Source: Acetobacter malorum (lineage in GTDB: Bacteria; Pseudomonadota; Alphaproteobacteria; Acetobacterales; Acetobacteraceae). From it: a DNA stretch of 64,000 nt. The stretch is from NCBI RefSeq assembly GCF_002153605.1, contig NZ_JOPG01000001.1, positions 62,001-126,000 on the forward strand. Reading direction: 5' to 3'. Shown piece by piece: positions 27,411 to 35,221 of this stretch (position 1 is its first letter; each line of letters begins with the position of its first letter). The position numbers were made by a program, and so were the translations under genes. Under the pieces are notes generated by a model. That model was given only the letters and a program-made list of their open reading frames with translations. It was not told the DNA's origin and ran no database searches.

Positions 27411-28963
27411 GTGCGGCGCAGGCTGATTCTAAAGATGATCCCGGCCGGGGTTCTGGCAGGACTTCCCACGTTTACAGGGGCGGCACGAGCGGCGGGATTA
27501 GTCCCGGCCTTTCGGGGCACACCCCGCATTGCGGTGGGCGGTATTGCCTCGGAATGCAGCACATATAGCCGCATCCGGGCGCGGATGGAGGACTTTACGG
27601 TGCTCCGCGGGCAGGACGTGTTCAAAGCGCCGCTCTCTTTGCCGCTCCAGCGCTATGAAGCCCCTTTCCTGCCAACCCTGACAGCCTCGGCCCCTTCCGG
27701 CGGCCCGGTGGAACGGCAGACCTATGAGACCCTGAAAGCCGACTATCTGGAGCGTTTAAAAAAGCTCCTGCCGCTGGACGGTGTTTACCTGATGATGCAT
27801 GGCGCTCTGAGCGTTGAGGGCATGGATGACGCCGAGGGCGACTGGTACGAGGCCACGCGCGCTGTGGTAGGGCCGGACTGCCTGATTTCCGCCTATTACG
27901 ATCTGCACGGCAATCTGAGCCGCCGCGCGGTAGATACGCTGGACGCCATGACGGCGTATCGCACAGCGCCCCATGTGGACCGTATTGAAAATGTGATGCG
28001 GGCCACGGACATGCTGACGCATTGCCTGCGCTACGGGCTGCGTCCGGGCATTGTGTGGGCCAGTATTCCGGCCCTGCTGCCGGGAGAACAGAGCAGCACG
28101 GAGTGGGAACCGGGGCGACGGCTGTGGTCTGACCTCAGCGAATATAACCGCTTGCCGGGTATTCTCGATGTGTCGCAACTGGTTGGCTATGTGGGGCGGA
28201 TGAGCCCCGGGCCGCGGCCTCGGTGGTGACAACCGGCACAAACATCACAGAACAGACGCGGATTGTGACGGAACTGGCGAACCGATACTGGAACGCCCGC
28301 CATGAATTCCATTTTGACAGCCCGACGGGGACGATTGAGGAGTGCTTGTCCCGCGCAATGGCCTCTGCCACGCATCCGGTTGTGATTTCAGATTCCGGCG
28401 ATAATCCGGGTGGCGGCGGCAACTCGGATCAGACCTTTTTCCTTCAGGCTTTGCTGAAAGCTGGCACGAAAGATGTGCTGCTGGGCGGTATGACAGACCG
28501 ACCCGCGACGGACGCCTGTTACCGCGCCGGTGTGGGCGCCACGCTCCCCCTTTCAATCGGCGCGACGCTTGATCCGCTCATGTGCCGCCCGGTGCAGATA
28601 AAGAAAGCGGTGGTAAAACATCTGACGCCGGTAACCCGCCCTGAAGAGGGTGAGGCCGTGGTCGAATTCGACGGGATTACCGCAACACTTTCCGCACGCC
28701 GACGGCTGTATCATTCAGCTGAATCGTTCCGGGACATAGGCGTGGACCCGGCACAGTTCAAAATTGTCGTCCTCAAATGCGGCTACCTGCACCCGACCAT
28801 GAAAGTGCTGGCCAACCCGGCCCTCATGGCGCTCTCCCCCGGAGCCATCAATCAGGACATTCTGCACATCGGCAACCACCGCCGCCAGCCAACATGGCCG
28901 TGGGTGGCTGATCTGGCATGGACGCCGAAACCCTATGTGTCTGCCCGGTTTGAGCGGAAGTGA
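27411..28963 (+). pseudogene. M81-family metallopeptidase (MlrC/microcystinase C-like), broken by a frameshift
   Basis: The first frame (GTG at 27411 after GGAGG) gives a signal-like N-terminus and the family core GGIASECSTYSRIRARMEDF, LDGVYLMMHGALSVEGMDD, ISAYYDLHGNLS and AYRTAPHVD, then shifts at about 28191-28196 and stops at 28229. The second frame continues without loss: before its first ATG it reads WADEPRAAASVVTTGT, and then SDSGDNPGGGGNSDQTFFL, RPATDACYRAGVG and HIGNHRRQPTWPWVADL. Together the two parts make a full-length protein of about 510 residues. One missing base in GTGGGGCGG (expected GTG-TGG-GCG) explains the break. It could be a true inactivating mutation or a base-calling error in the G run. 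Confidence 0.85.
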
Positions 28964-29119
28964 GAGATAAAGGAGACGGGCAGTTTTTGCCTACGATCAT
29001 GTCGTGCGCAGCTATTTTCGCTGCCCCGGAAGCGGACATAGCCGACGTTGCGAAAGGGGGCCCTTTTGCAACGAGAATTACCCTGTTCGATGGACCGGGG
29101 TGCATGTTACTCAATTACC

Positions 29120-30349
29120 GTGAAGCAACCGTTCTTGACCCGCCGAGCCTTTTGTAGTGCCGGCATCGCCCTTGCTGCCACTCCCGGGTGGGCGGCCGAG
29201 CCATTGCACGATGTTACGTTCGTCGAGGATTTCGACGAATTGTGGCGGACTCTGGGTGAGCGTTATTGTTTTTTAACCGACAAGCAGACTGACTGGGATC
29301 GGGTGCGCTCGTTCTACCGGCCTATGGCAGTGGCTGCTAAAGACGATGCCGCTTTCACGGATGTCGTCCAGCGTGTCCTCGCGGAATTGTATGATGCTCA
29401 CACGCATCTCTCTGATCCGCCTGACGGGGCACCACGATGGCCGCTATTCGACCTTCTGGCTGAGCGAGCTGGAGATATGGTTCGTATAGCTGCGATTGAA
29501 AGCGGTTCAGTGGCAGCTGATGCCGGATTAAAAATTGGTGATCGAATTATCGCGATCGACGGGCGACCGATTGAAACTATCATCCACGATTTGATGCCGA
29601 AATGCCTCGTAAAGCCCGACCCGGCAGCCGATGCCTACACTATCAACGTCGCGGTTGCAGGGTATCGGGGGAAGGCCCGCCTGTTGTCGGTGAGTTCGAC
29701 AGGCGGCACCTCCCGAACTGTCCTGCTTCCCATCAAGAAGTGGCCGGATTTGCCTGACGTTGAAAGCAGGATGCTTCCAGATGGCATCGGCTATATCGTT
29801 ATCAGGAGCTTTTCCGACACCGCGACGGCTGATGCTTTCGACAAGGCGTTGGCAAACCTGCGGGATGCTCTGGGTCTGATTATTGATGTTCGCGAAAATG
29901 GGGGCGGCGACACGGCCGTGGCCCGACCGATCATGGGGCGATTCATTCGAGAGCGGACAGCATACGCCATCATGCGTAGGCGAGCGGGGGCGGGATTGAG
30001 CGCGCCGTGGACCGAGTATGTCGATCCGAAAGGACCCTTTACGTATAGCAAGCCTGTCGTCGTGTTGACGAGTCATTGGAGCGGAAGCATGGCCGAGGGT
30101 TTCCCAATGGGTATGCGCGACATAGGCCGCGCGACGGTCGTCGGCACAAAAATGATGGGATTGGGAGCAGCGGTCTTTCCGATCAGACTGGATCGTACCG
30201 GCATACAGGCGCAGTATTCTGGTGAACCCGTCTATGACACGAAGGATCACCCGCGTTGGCACTTCGTCCCGGACGTAGAAATCGCGGCCGGTCGCGACAT
30301 TCTCGCTGCCGGCATAGCGGAGGTCAAAAAAGCTATCAGCCGCATTTGA
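29120..30349 (+). CDS. S41-family (C-terminal processing) peptidase with Tat signal
   Basis: 409 residues from the GTG at 29120. The N-terminus FLTRRAFCSAGIALAATPGW carries a twin-arginine motif, so export is by the Tat route. A PDZ-like segment follows (VAADAGLKIGDRIIAIDGRP), then the S41 core: DGIGYIVIRSFSD, LGLIIDVRENGGGDT and VVVLTSHWSGSMAEGFPMGM, where Ser of GSMAEG is the likely nucleophile, and GTKMMGLG. It resembles secreted tail-specific proteases; the substrate is unknown. There is no good Shine-Dalgarno. Codon choice and base composition differ visibly from genes on either side, fitting the foreign islet. Confidence 0.85.
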   Translation: MKQPFLTRRAFCSAGIALAATPGWAAEPLHDVTFVEDFDELWRTLGERYCFLTDKQTDWDRVRSFYRPMAVAAKDDAAFTDVVQRVLAELYDAHTHLSDPPDGAPRWPLFDLLAERAGDMVRIAAIESGSVAADAGLKIGDRIIAIDGRPIETIIHDLMPKCLVKPDPAADAYTINVAVAGYRGKARLLSVSSTGGTSRTVLLPIKKWPDLPDVESRMLPDGIGYIVIRSFSDTATADAFDKALANLRDALGLIIDVRENGGGDTAVARPIMGRFIRERTAYAIMRRRAGAGLSAPWTEYVDPKGPFTYSKPVVVLTSHWSGSMAEGFPMGMRDIGRATVVGTKMMGLGAAVFPIRLDRTGIQAQYSGEPVYDTKDHPRWHFVPDVEIAAGRDILAAGIAEVKKAISRI

Positions 30350-30521
30350 AACATTGGACGGTCGTCGCAAAATAGTTCGTTTTCGCAACACACGAGGTAT
30401 TGCGGTGAGATCAACGGCTCGCCTGATGCAACAGGCCGTGGCGGAATGGCGGCTTACCGATAGGGCGTTCCCGAAAGCAGCCTTTCCGCTCCCCCCCCCC
30501 GAGGCGGACATAGAGTGAATG

Positions 30522-30545
30522 TCGAAAACTAGAAGATAATGATAA
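30522..30545 (+). repeat. Inverted repeat, left outer arm
   Basis: A 24-base sequence beginning TCGAAAAC and ending GATAATGATAA. Its reverse complement occurs at 31675-31698 with one mismatch. The two face each other around the gene at 30804-31535. Confidence 0.8.
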
Positions 30546-30611
30546 TTAGAATACTGATTTACCAGTGAGTTATGAATCCATTCAACATAGATAATGTTTT
30601 ATTTAGACCAG

Positions 30612-30635
30612 AAAAATTCACTAATTAATGATAAA
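30612..30635 (+). repeat. Inverted repeat, left inner arm
   Basis: A 24-base sequence beginning AAAAATTCACT and ending ATGATAAA. Its reverse complement occurs at 31653-31676 with two mismatches. On the right the inner and outer arms abut; on the left they are 66 bases apart, so the left end has gained, or the right end lost, a segment. Confidence 0.75.
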
Positions 30636-30803
30636 AACAGCAAGTGAAATTTAAGATCTTATTTCTATAACGTTTATATCGGCGATAGGGTGGCGACGTA
30701 TGTCCGTTTTCAGAATGAAACTATTCTGATTTCTACCCTTGTTCCATCGTCTTGGCGGAAATACTCGGCACGAGGGCTTTACGAGAAAGAAGATGAGCAA
30801 CCT

Positions 30804-31535
30804 TCAAGAGGCCGGATTATCCTTGTAATGACGCACGAGGGCGCACACGGCGTGATAAAATGTCTGATCTGGGTGCTTCTCGCTATATGCAATCAGAAAG
30901 TCGATATCGCGGGCGCGTCTTTCGGCAGCATTGCCAAATTGAATAAGCGAGGCCCCGTCCTTAGTCCTGTTCTCGTTTATCGCCGTTATAAACCCAAGAT
31001 ACCAGCTATAGTAGTTAAGTTTCATCGCAAAAGCGGTCGGTACTATTTTGTTCGTTGAATCGTAGCTCGCCTCCTGAATACGAGTTAGGAAAACGTCGCA
31101 TTTCGCGCTGCCGCCTCCATAAAGGATTGATCCAAGCCGGATAAGATTCTGTTGCTCCTTGAATGCAGGCACGGTCTCGATCTCGCCGGAGACAAGCGCG
31201 CCTCCTTCGTCCAACTCGTAATATTCTCCGTTATCTCCGACGACATCCGCGTCGAGACGAGCCGCCAGCATCACCATCTTTCGGATGAGAGGTTCGTCGG
31301 GATATTTTGCAACGATCTGTCCATCAAAGCACCAGAGAGCGGAGGCGCTCTCCTCACCATTGGGATGGGCGGTCCAAAGCGCCGTGTCGACGCCGTAATC
31401 CGCGGCGTCCGCCGAAATGAAGAACTTGAGTTCTGGATCGCGTCTGATCACGTCGAACCACTCGTCGAGCGTGATCTTGGGACCAGGCTTTCTTGAAAAA
31501 AGCGGGTTGCGCGTAATCTCGACATCATACCCCAT
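30804..31535 (-). CDS. Two-domain protein of unknown function, possibly immunity-like (paralogue 3 of 3)
   Basis: 243 residues starting MGYDVEITRNPLF, with ITLDEWFDVIRRDPELKFF, a block common in unclassified proteobacterial proteins of this kind, then PDEPLIRKMVMLAARLDADV and GDNGEYYELDEGG. The C-terminal domain reads AKCDVFLTR, YYSWYLGFITAINENR, DIDFLIAYSEKHPDQTFYHA and VCALVRHY, the same layout as the C-termini of the genes at 946 and 1848. No signal peptide. It is the only gene inside the inverted repeats at 30522-30635 and 31653-31698. The function is unknown; a cytoplasmic immunity or binding role is a hypothesis. Confidence 0.82.
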   Translation of the reverse strand: MGYDVEITRNPLFSRKPGPKITLDEWFDVIRRDPELKFFISADAADYGVDTALWTAHPNGEESASALWCFDGQIVAKYPDEPLIRKMVMLAARLDADVVGDNGEYYELDEGGALVSGEIETVPAFKEQQNLIRLGSILYGGGSAKCDVFLTRIQEASYDSTNKIVPTAFAMKLNYYSWYLGFITAINENRTKDGASLIQFGNAAERRARDIDFLIAYSEKHPDQTFYHAVCALVRHYKDNPAS

Positions 31536-31652
31536 GAATTAACCCTTCTAATGACGTCAGAGACCCCATGTGCGCTGGCTGCATCGTAAGAAAAGGACAT
31601 GGGGGGCGACAGATCGTCACCGCACCGTTTGGATTGTAGCCTCTTGTGCCTA

Positions 31653-31698
31653 TTTATCATCAATCAGTGAATTTTTATCATTATCTTCTGGTTTTCGA
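31653..31698 (-). repeat. Inverted repeat, right arms (inner and outer joined)
   Basis: On the minus strand this 46-base AT-rich block carries both sequences found separately at 30522-30545 and 30612-30635, with one and two mismatches. It forms the right boundary of a 1.18-kb segment. No target-site duplication is visible outside the arms. Between it and the gene start at 31535 is about 115 bp with no further feature. Confidence 0.78.
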
Positions 31699-31899
31699 AA
31701 AACCTGCCGAAATTCCTTAATTATGTTAGTCAATATTCTGACATTTCAGCACGTTATTGATACCCTTAATTATGCGAAAGTCCTTTATTGATGCGAAAAA
31801 AACCCATAATTAGGCGGCAAAACGCGACTGCGTTTTTATCAACGCACGGGTCTGCTTTAGCCTCATATCAGTCATCGAGGGTCACTGAAGGATTTCCTA

Positions 31900-32288
31900 A
31901 TAGCGGACACCTAATGAGAGCTGTAAGCTCGTGGAATGGTCAGGGTGTTGCTGCAGTTCTGGAACACGATCGAGATGCTTTTCTTGAAAGAGCGGTGAAC
32001 GGTCGTAATCTTGCCGATCTCGTCTACGCTGGGTTAGACGATGAACCGACGCGAAACCTCTGTAAGACAGCGGAACTTCTGCATTCAGCAGCACTATTAC
32101 AGCAAGAAGAAATGCGCTCTTTGAAAAGCTGGTTCGCTGAGTTACTCGAACTGTCCTTAAACAGCGCAGAATGGCTGAATGATTGCGCCGGCCAAGCCCA
32201 CAGTTTGTCATGTGATCCACAAGAGCAGCTCGCCTTGCACGGAGACCTCCATCACGGCAACGTTCTGGATCTCGGGGCGCGAGGCTAG
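31900..32288 (+). pseudogene. Remnant of an aminoglycoside 6-phosphotransferase-family gene
   Basis: About 130 codons read HLMRAVSSWNGQGVAAVLEH, AVNGRNLADLVYAGLDDEPT, LHSAALL and LALHGDLHHGNVLDLGARG. This is the middle of the aminoglycoside/hydroxyurea kinase family (streptomycin 6-kinases), including the catalytic HGDLHHGN. The N-terminal lobe with the ATP-binding part is missing: upstream of 31900 the frame holds unrelated sequence. At the other end the codon after GARG, where the family has Trp, is TAG, and downstream similarity fades quickly. A functional enzyme is not possible from this fragment. It suggests an old acquisition of resistance DNA. Confidence 0.75.
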
Positions 32289-32378
32289 CGAGCTATACGT
32301 GCTCCCGACCCTTTAGGGGTCTTACGATGGGGTTGGTGCCAACCCTGGCCAGGATAGCGGCTGGCATTCCTTAGCCGG

Positions 32379-32768
32379 CTATACCTCCACTTTGTAGTTC
32401 AGCCCGATCTCATCGCCTGGCAGGCCACGAATGCCCCATGCGCCGCGGGGTGTCTCGAACAGGGTTATCTCGATATCTTGAGGCGTGATGCCCGTCGTGT
32501 CGGGGATGTGTTGGTAGAGCGCGCGGATCAGCGCTTTCTTGGCCGCCGGCGACCGTCCCTCGAACATGCTGATCTCAATGATGACGTAGCGGTCGGATCG
32601 ATCAGACGGGTAGAAGAAGTCGCCGTCGTTGAAGCCGAAGAACCGGTGAAAGCGTTTCTCCGGCGGGTAGGCCAAGGCTTCCATAACCGCACGGTGGATG
32701 GCGTCGGAAAGCACGGCGCGCACAGGATCGAGGGTGGATCGAAGACCAAAGACTTTAACCTGAGCCAT
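32379..32768 (-). CDS. Tautomerase-family protein
   Basis: 129 residues, cytoplasmic. It resembles the Tautomerase_2 group: DAIHRAVMEALAYPPEKRFH, FFYPSDRSDRYVIIEISMFE, GRSPAAKKALIRALYQHI and DIEITLFETPRGAWGIRGLP are typical. These proteins have the 4-oxalocrotonate tautomerase fold, normally with a catalytic N-terminal Pro; here residue 2 is Ala, as often seen in this longer branch, so chemistry cannot be assumed. It lies in the foreign-looking segment, facing the phosphotransferase remnant. GTAGGAG upstream of the ATG is a fair Shine-Dalgarno. Confidence 0.82.
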   Translation of the reverse strand: MAQVKVFGLRSTLDPVRAVLSDAIHRAVMEALAYPPEKRFHRFFGFNDGDFFYPSDRSDRYVIIEISMFEGRSPAAKKALIRALYQHIPDTTGITPQDIEITLFETPRGAWGIRGLPGDEIGLNYKVEV

Positions 32769-33283
32769 AGCTGTATCCTTGTAGGAGACCGCCGGTCAGG
32801 ATGACGTGATAAACACCGAGCCACCTGGGTCACGGCGGCATCGGGGGCTAATTGAACGTGATGACCCGGCCGCTCCTAGAAGGAGCGCCACCAAGAAGCT
32901 GTGACGAAGGAACCGAGACAAGTCATCGTAACGAGTTTTGCAGCATTCGCAGCATGGCGCAAGGCACTGGCTGATGAAGGCATGCCAGAATGTCTGGCTT
33001 ACCACACTACTCGGCGCCTCCTGAGCCTAGGAAGCCGACGGTCGGATTCCCCCAAAGCGGACGTGCTGCTTCCCCCCATCCATGCCTGTCTGTTTAGCGA
33101 ACATGAAACAGACTGGCAGCTTCCGCCTACATGGCGCGCACAGTAAGTATCATGCTCACTTCTGAAAAGCGGATGTAAGTGTCTGTCTCTGCCAATCTGA
33201 AAAAGGCTGAAGAGCGACGCCTGTTAAGGTGGTAAAGATGAGAGCCGGGGAGCACTGATACCCGCACCAGCTCTCTCTTACTC
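32769..33283. other. Spacer, probably remnant DNA
   Basis: No gene I can defend. A plus-strand frame at 32901-33146 of 81 codons (with FAAWRKALADEGMPECL) has no good start signal or recognised family. A third GCGGACRT motif occurs at 33058-33065. From about 33230 the sequence returns to the usual composition before the aldo/keto reductase. Confidence 0.45.
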
Positions 33284-34291
33284 CTAAGCTTCGCCAACCC
33301 CCGGTTTCTCGCTGTCGAGTACCGCCATCTGTTTCGCATCGTAGCGTTCCCCGGCCGCAGCCCCTTTGGGAACAGCCTGCTCGATAGCAGCCAGGTCATC
33401 GGGCGTCAGGGCAAGATCAGGCGCACCCAGCGCCTCGGAGAGCCTGTCACGCCGGCGAGCACCTACAAGTGGCACGATGTCGTCGCCCTGTGCGGCCACC
33501 CAGGCAATTGCCAACTGGGCCACGCTTGCACCCTTGGAGGCTGCAATTTCCCGCAATGTCTCCACAAGGGCCAGATTGCGCTCGACATTGCCTTCCTGAA
33601 ACCGGGGACTACGAACCCGAAAATCCCCCGGTCCCTTCGCCCCCTGCCAGTGCCCGCTGATCAGACCACGCGCGAGCACGCCATAGGCCGTGATGCCGAT
33701 GCCGAGTTCACGACAGACAGGAAGAATTTTGTCCTCAATACCACGCGAAATCAGCGAATATTCAATCTGAAGGTCGCTGATCGGATGGACGGAAGCCGCA
33801 CGCCGAATGGTTTCCGGGCCCACTTCCGAAAGGCCGATATGCCGGACATAACCGGCCTGAACCATTTCGGCCATGGCGCCAATCGTCTCTTCAACAGGCA
33901 CTGCCGGGTCCAGCCGTGCAGGCCGGTAGATATCGACATGATCCAGCCCGAGCCGTTGCAGAGTATAGGCCAGAAAGTTCTTCATGGCCGCAGGCCGTGC
34001 GTCGTAGGACCCCCAGTTGCCACCGGGGTCGCGCATCGCACCAAACTTGACGCTGACGAGGAATTTGTCGCGAGGAATATCCCTGATCGCCTCACCGATC
34101 AGCATCTCGTTATGGCCCATGCCGTAGAAATCGCCGGTGTCGAGAAGTGTGATCCCGGCGTCCAGCGCAGCATGGATGGTCGCGATGCTTTCTTTCCGAT
34201 CAGCCGGACCATACATGCCGGACATGCTCATACACCCAAGACCGATTTCGGATACCTGAGGGCCGCTCTGACCAAGTTGCCGCAGTTTCAT
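33284..34291 (-). CDS. Aldo/keto reductase
   Basis: 335 residues from the ATG at 34291, which starts the conserved MKLRQLGQSGPQVSEIGLGC; an upstream in-frame start would add 14 residues without homology. NADPH-dependent reduction of aldehydes or ketones is expected. The barrel motifs are present: LLDTGDFYGMGHNEMLIGEA with the catalytic Asp and Tyr, VSVKFGAMRDPGG with Lys, and in place of the usual YQHRxD the unusual HVDIYRPARLDP. The C-terminal IVPLVGARRRDRLSEALGA binds the cofactor. The family also includes potassium channel beta-like and pyridoxal reductase-like enzymes; the substrate is unknown. Confidence 0.9.
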   Translation of the reverse strand: MKLRQLGQSGPQVSEIGLGCMSMSGMYGPADRKESIATIHAALDAGITLLDTGDFYGMGHNEMLIGEAIRDIPRDKFLVSVKFGAMRDPGGNWGSYDARPAAMKNFLAYTLQRLGLDHVDIYRPARLDPAVPVEETIGAMAEMVQAGYVRHIGLSEVGPETIRRAASVHPISDLQIEYSLISRGIEDKILPVCRELGIGITAYGVLARGLISGHWQGAKGPGDFRVRSPRFQEGNVERNLALVETLREIAASKGASVAQLAIAWVAAQGDDIVPLVGARRRDRLSEALGAPDLALTPDDLAAIEQAVPKGAAAGERYDAKQMAVLDSEKPGVGEA

Positions 34292-34451
34292 ATTTAAGAA
34301 AAATCCCCGTTTCTTAGAACAGACCCCTACCACACAGACTATCTTTCGATAACCTCTCGCCCGTGCAGCTTTTCCGTCCTCTGGAACGGAACGAATTTTT
34401 CATGTGATGGAACAAGCGAACAGGCAATGGTCGTCGCATGCCAGATATTGG

Positions 34452-34492
34452 AAAAACAAAAAGGGCCGGAGGACTAATCCCCCGGCCCTTTT
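34452..34492 (-). terminator. Terminator of the small Ala/Lys/His-rich protein gene
   Basis: On the minus strand AAGGGCCGG pairs with CCGGCCCTT and is followed by TTTGTTTTT, about 55 bases after the stop codon at 34546. A textbook intrinsic terminator. Confidence 0.88.
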
Positions 34493-34545
34493 GCAGGCCA
34501 CAAGGCCCGAAGGCCCCGTGTCCCTTATCCGTTTTCCGCTCTGAA

Positions 34546-34857
34546 TTACTGAGCAGACGTGTCGGAAGAAGATGCGTCAGAAGAAGCAGCTTTCTTGCTC
34601 TTCTTGCCATGGTGCTTACCGTGGTGGTGCTTCTTCTTGCCCTTTTTCTTGGTGCCTTCTTCCTTAGCGGCTTCCGGTGCAGCAGGAGCAGCGGATTCAG
34701 CAGAAGGAGCGGCAGGTGCTTCAGCGGCGGGAGCAGCCGGAGCAGAAACAGCAGGGGCGGCAGGAGCAGCAGCTTCCTGAGCGAAGGACGGAGCAGCGGC
34801 CCCCATCAGAGCGACGGTGGACAGAGCTGCGAGAAGGCGACGAGAAATCATAATCAT
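34546..34857 (-). CDS. Small secreted low-complexity protein (Ala/Pro, then Lys/His, then Ser)
   Basis: 103 residues from the ATG at 34857, preceded by GGAG at seven bases. The signal peptide is LLAALSTVALMGAAAPSFAQ. The mature part has an Ala/Pro segment, then KKKGKKKHHHGKHHGKKSKK, then a Ser/Asp tail. Such Lys/His-rich exported proteins might bind polyanions or metal ions; this is speculation. Similar low-complexity composition appears in the SH3 protein at 46493-47467. Confidence 0.75.
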   Translation of the reverse strand: MIMISRRLLAALSTVALMGAAAPSFAQEAAAPAAPAVSAPAAPAAEAPAAPSAESAAPAAPEAAKEEGTKKKGKKKHHHGKHHGKKSKKAASSDASSSDTSAQ

Positions 34858-35221
34858 GTCTCCAAAAATATCTGAGACGTCAGGGGTCCCGACCAGTACG
34901 CCAGAAGTCCGTATGACGAGCTGCATCCGTCTGGCTGGCAGCTTGGATAGCATGACAGCTTCTTCACGTCTCGGATTAAAATTCAGATAGACCAGAGGGT
35001 TGCCGTGGGTGTGACACCCGGAAACCTTCATCTTGCCATATTGGTTTTAAGGGGTGGGGAAGAGGCCATAAGCGGCGGAAAAACGCCTGCCCGGCAGTGG
35101 GTCTGCCCCGATGCGTCCACCCCTTCCAGGCGGAACCGAAAGGGGGTGGATCCCTGCCCGCACACCCTTATGGGCAGACCGGCATGGCAGGGATGCACAT
35201 CATGCGTAAAACGCGGAAGGA
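34858..35221. other. Non-coding stretch between typA and the small secreted protein gene
   Basis: No gene seen. It contains the promoter region of the small protein and, at 35116-35150, an imperfect hairpin (TCCACCCCTT with AAGGGGGTGGA), which may be part of the typA 3' region, though no T-run follows. Confidence 0.5.

Larger units (their letters stand above)
30350..30803. other. Non-coding AT-rich spacer with a C10 tract and repeat arms
   Basis: No gene recognised. It contains a run of ten C at 30491-30500, a GCGGACATA motif at 30504-30512 that also occurs at 29032-29040, and two left-hand repeat arms (30522-30545 and 30612-30635) whose inverted partners lie at 31653-31698. The stretch from 30520 to 30670 is very AT-rich. 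Confidence 0.6.

Noticed and set aside
32901-33146. 81-codon plus-strand frame
   Set aside because: No good ribosome site, no recognised family, in a decayed region.
34858-35031. 58-residue extension of the small Lys/His-rich protein
   Set aside because: The signal peptide and GGAG place the start at 34857.
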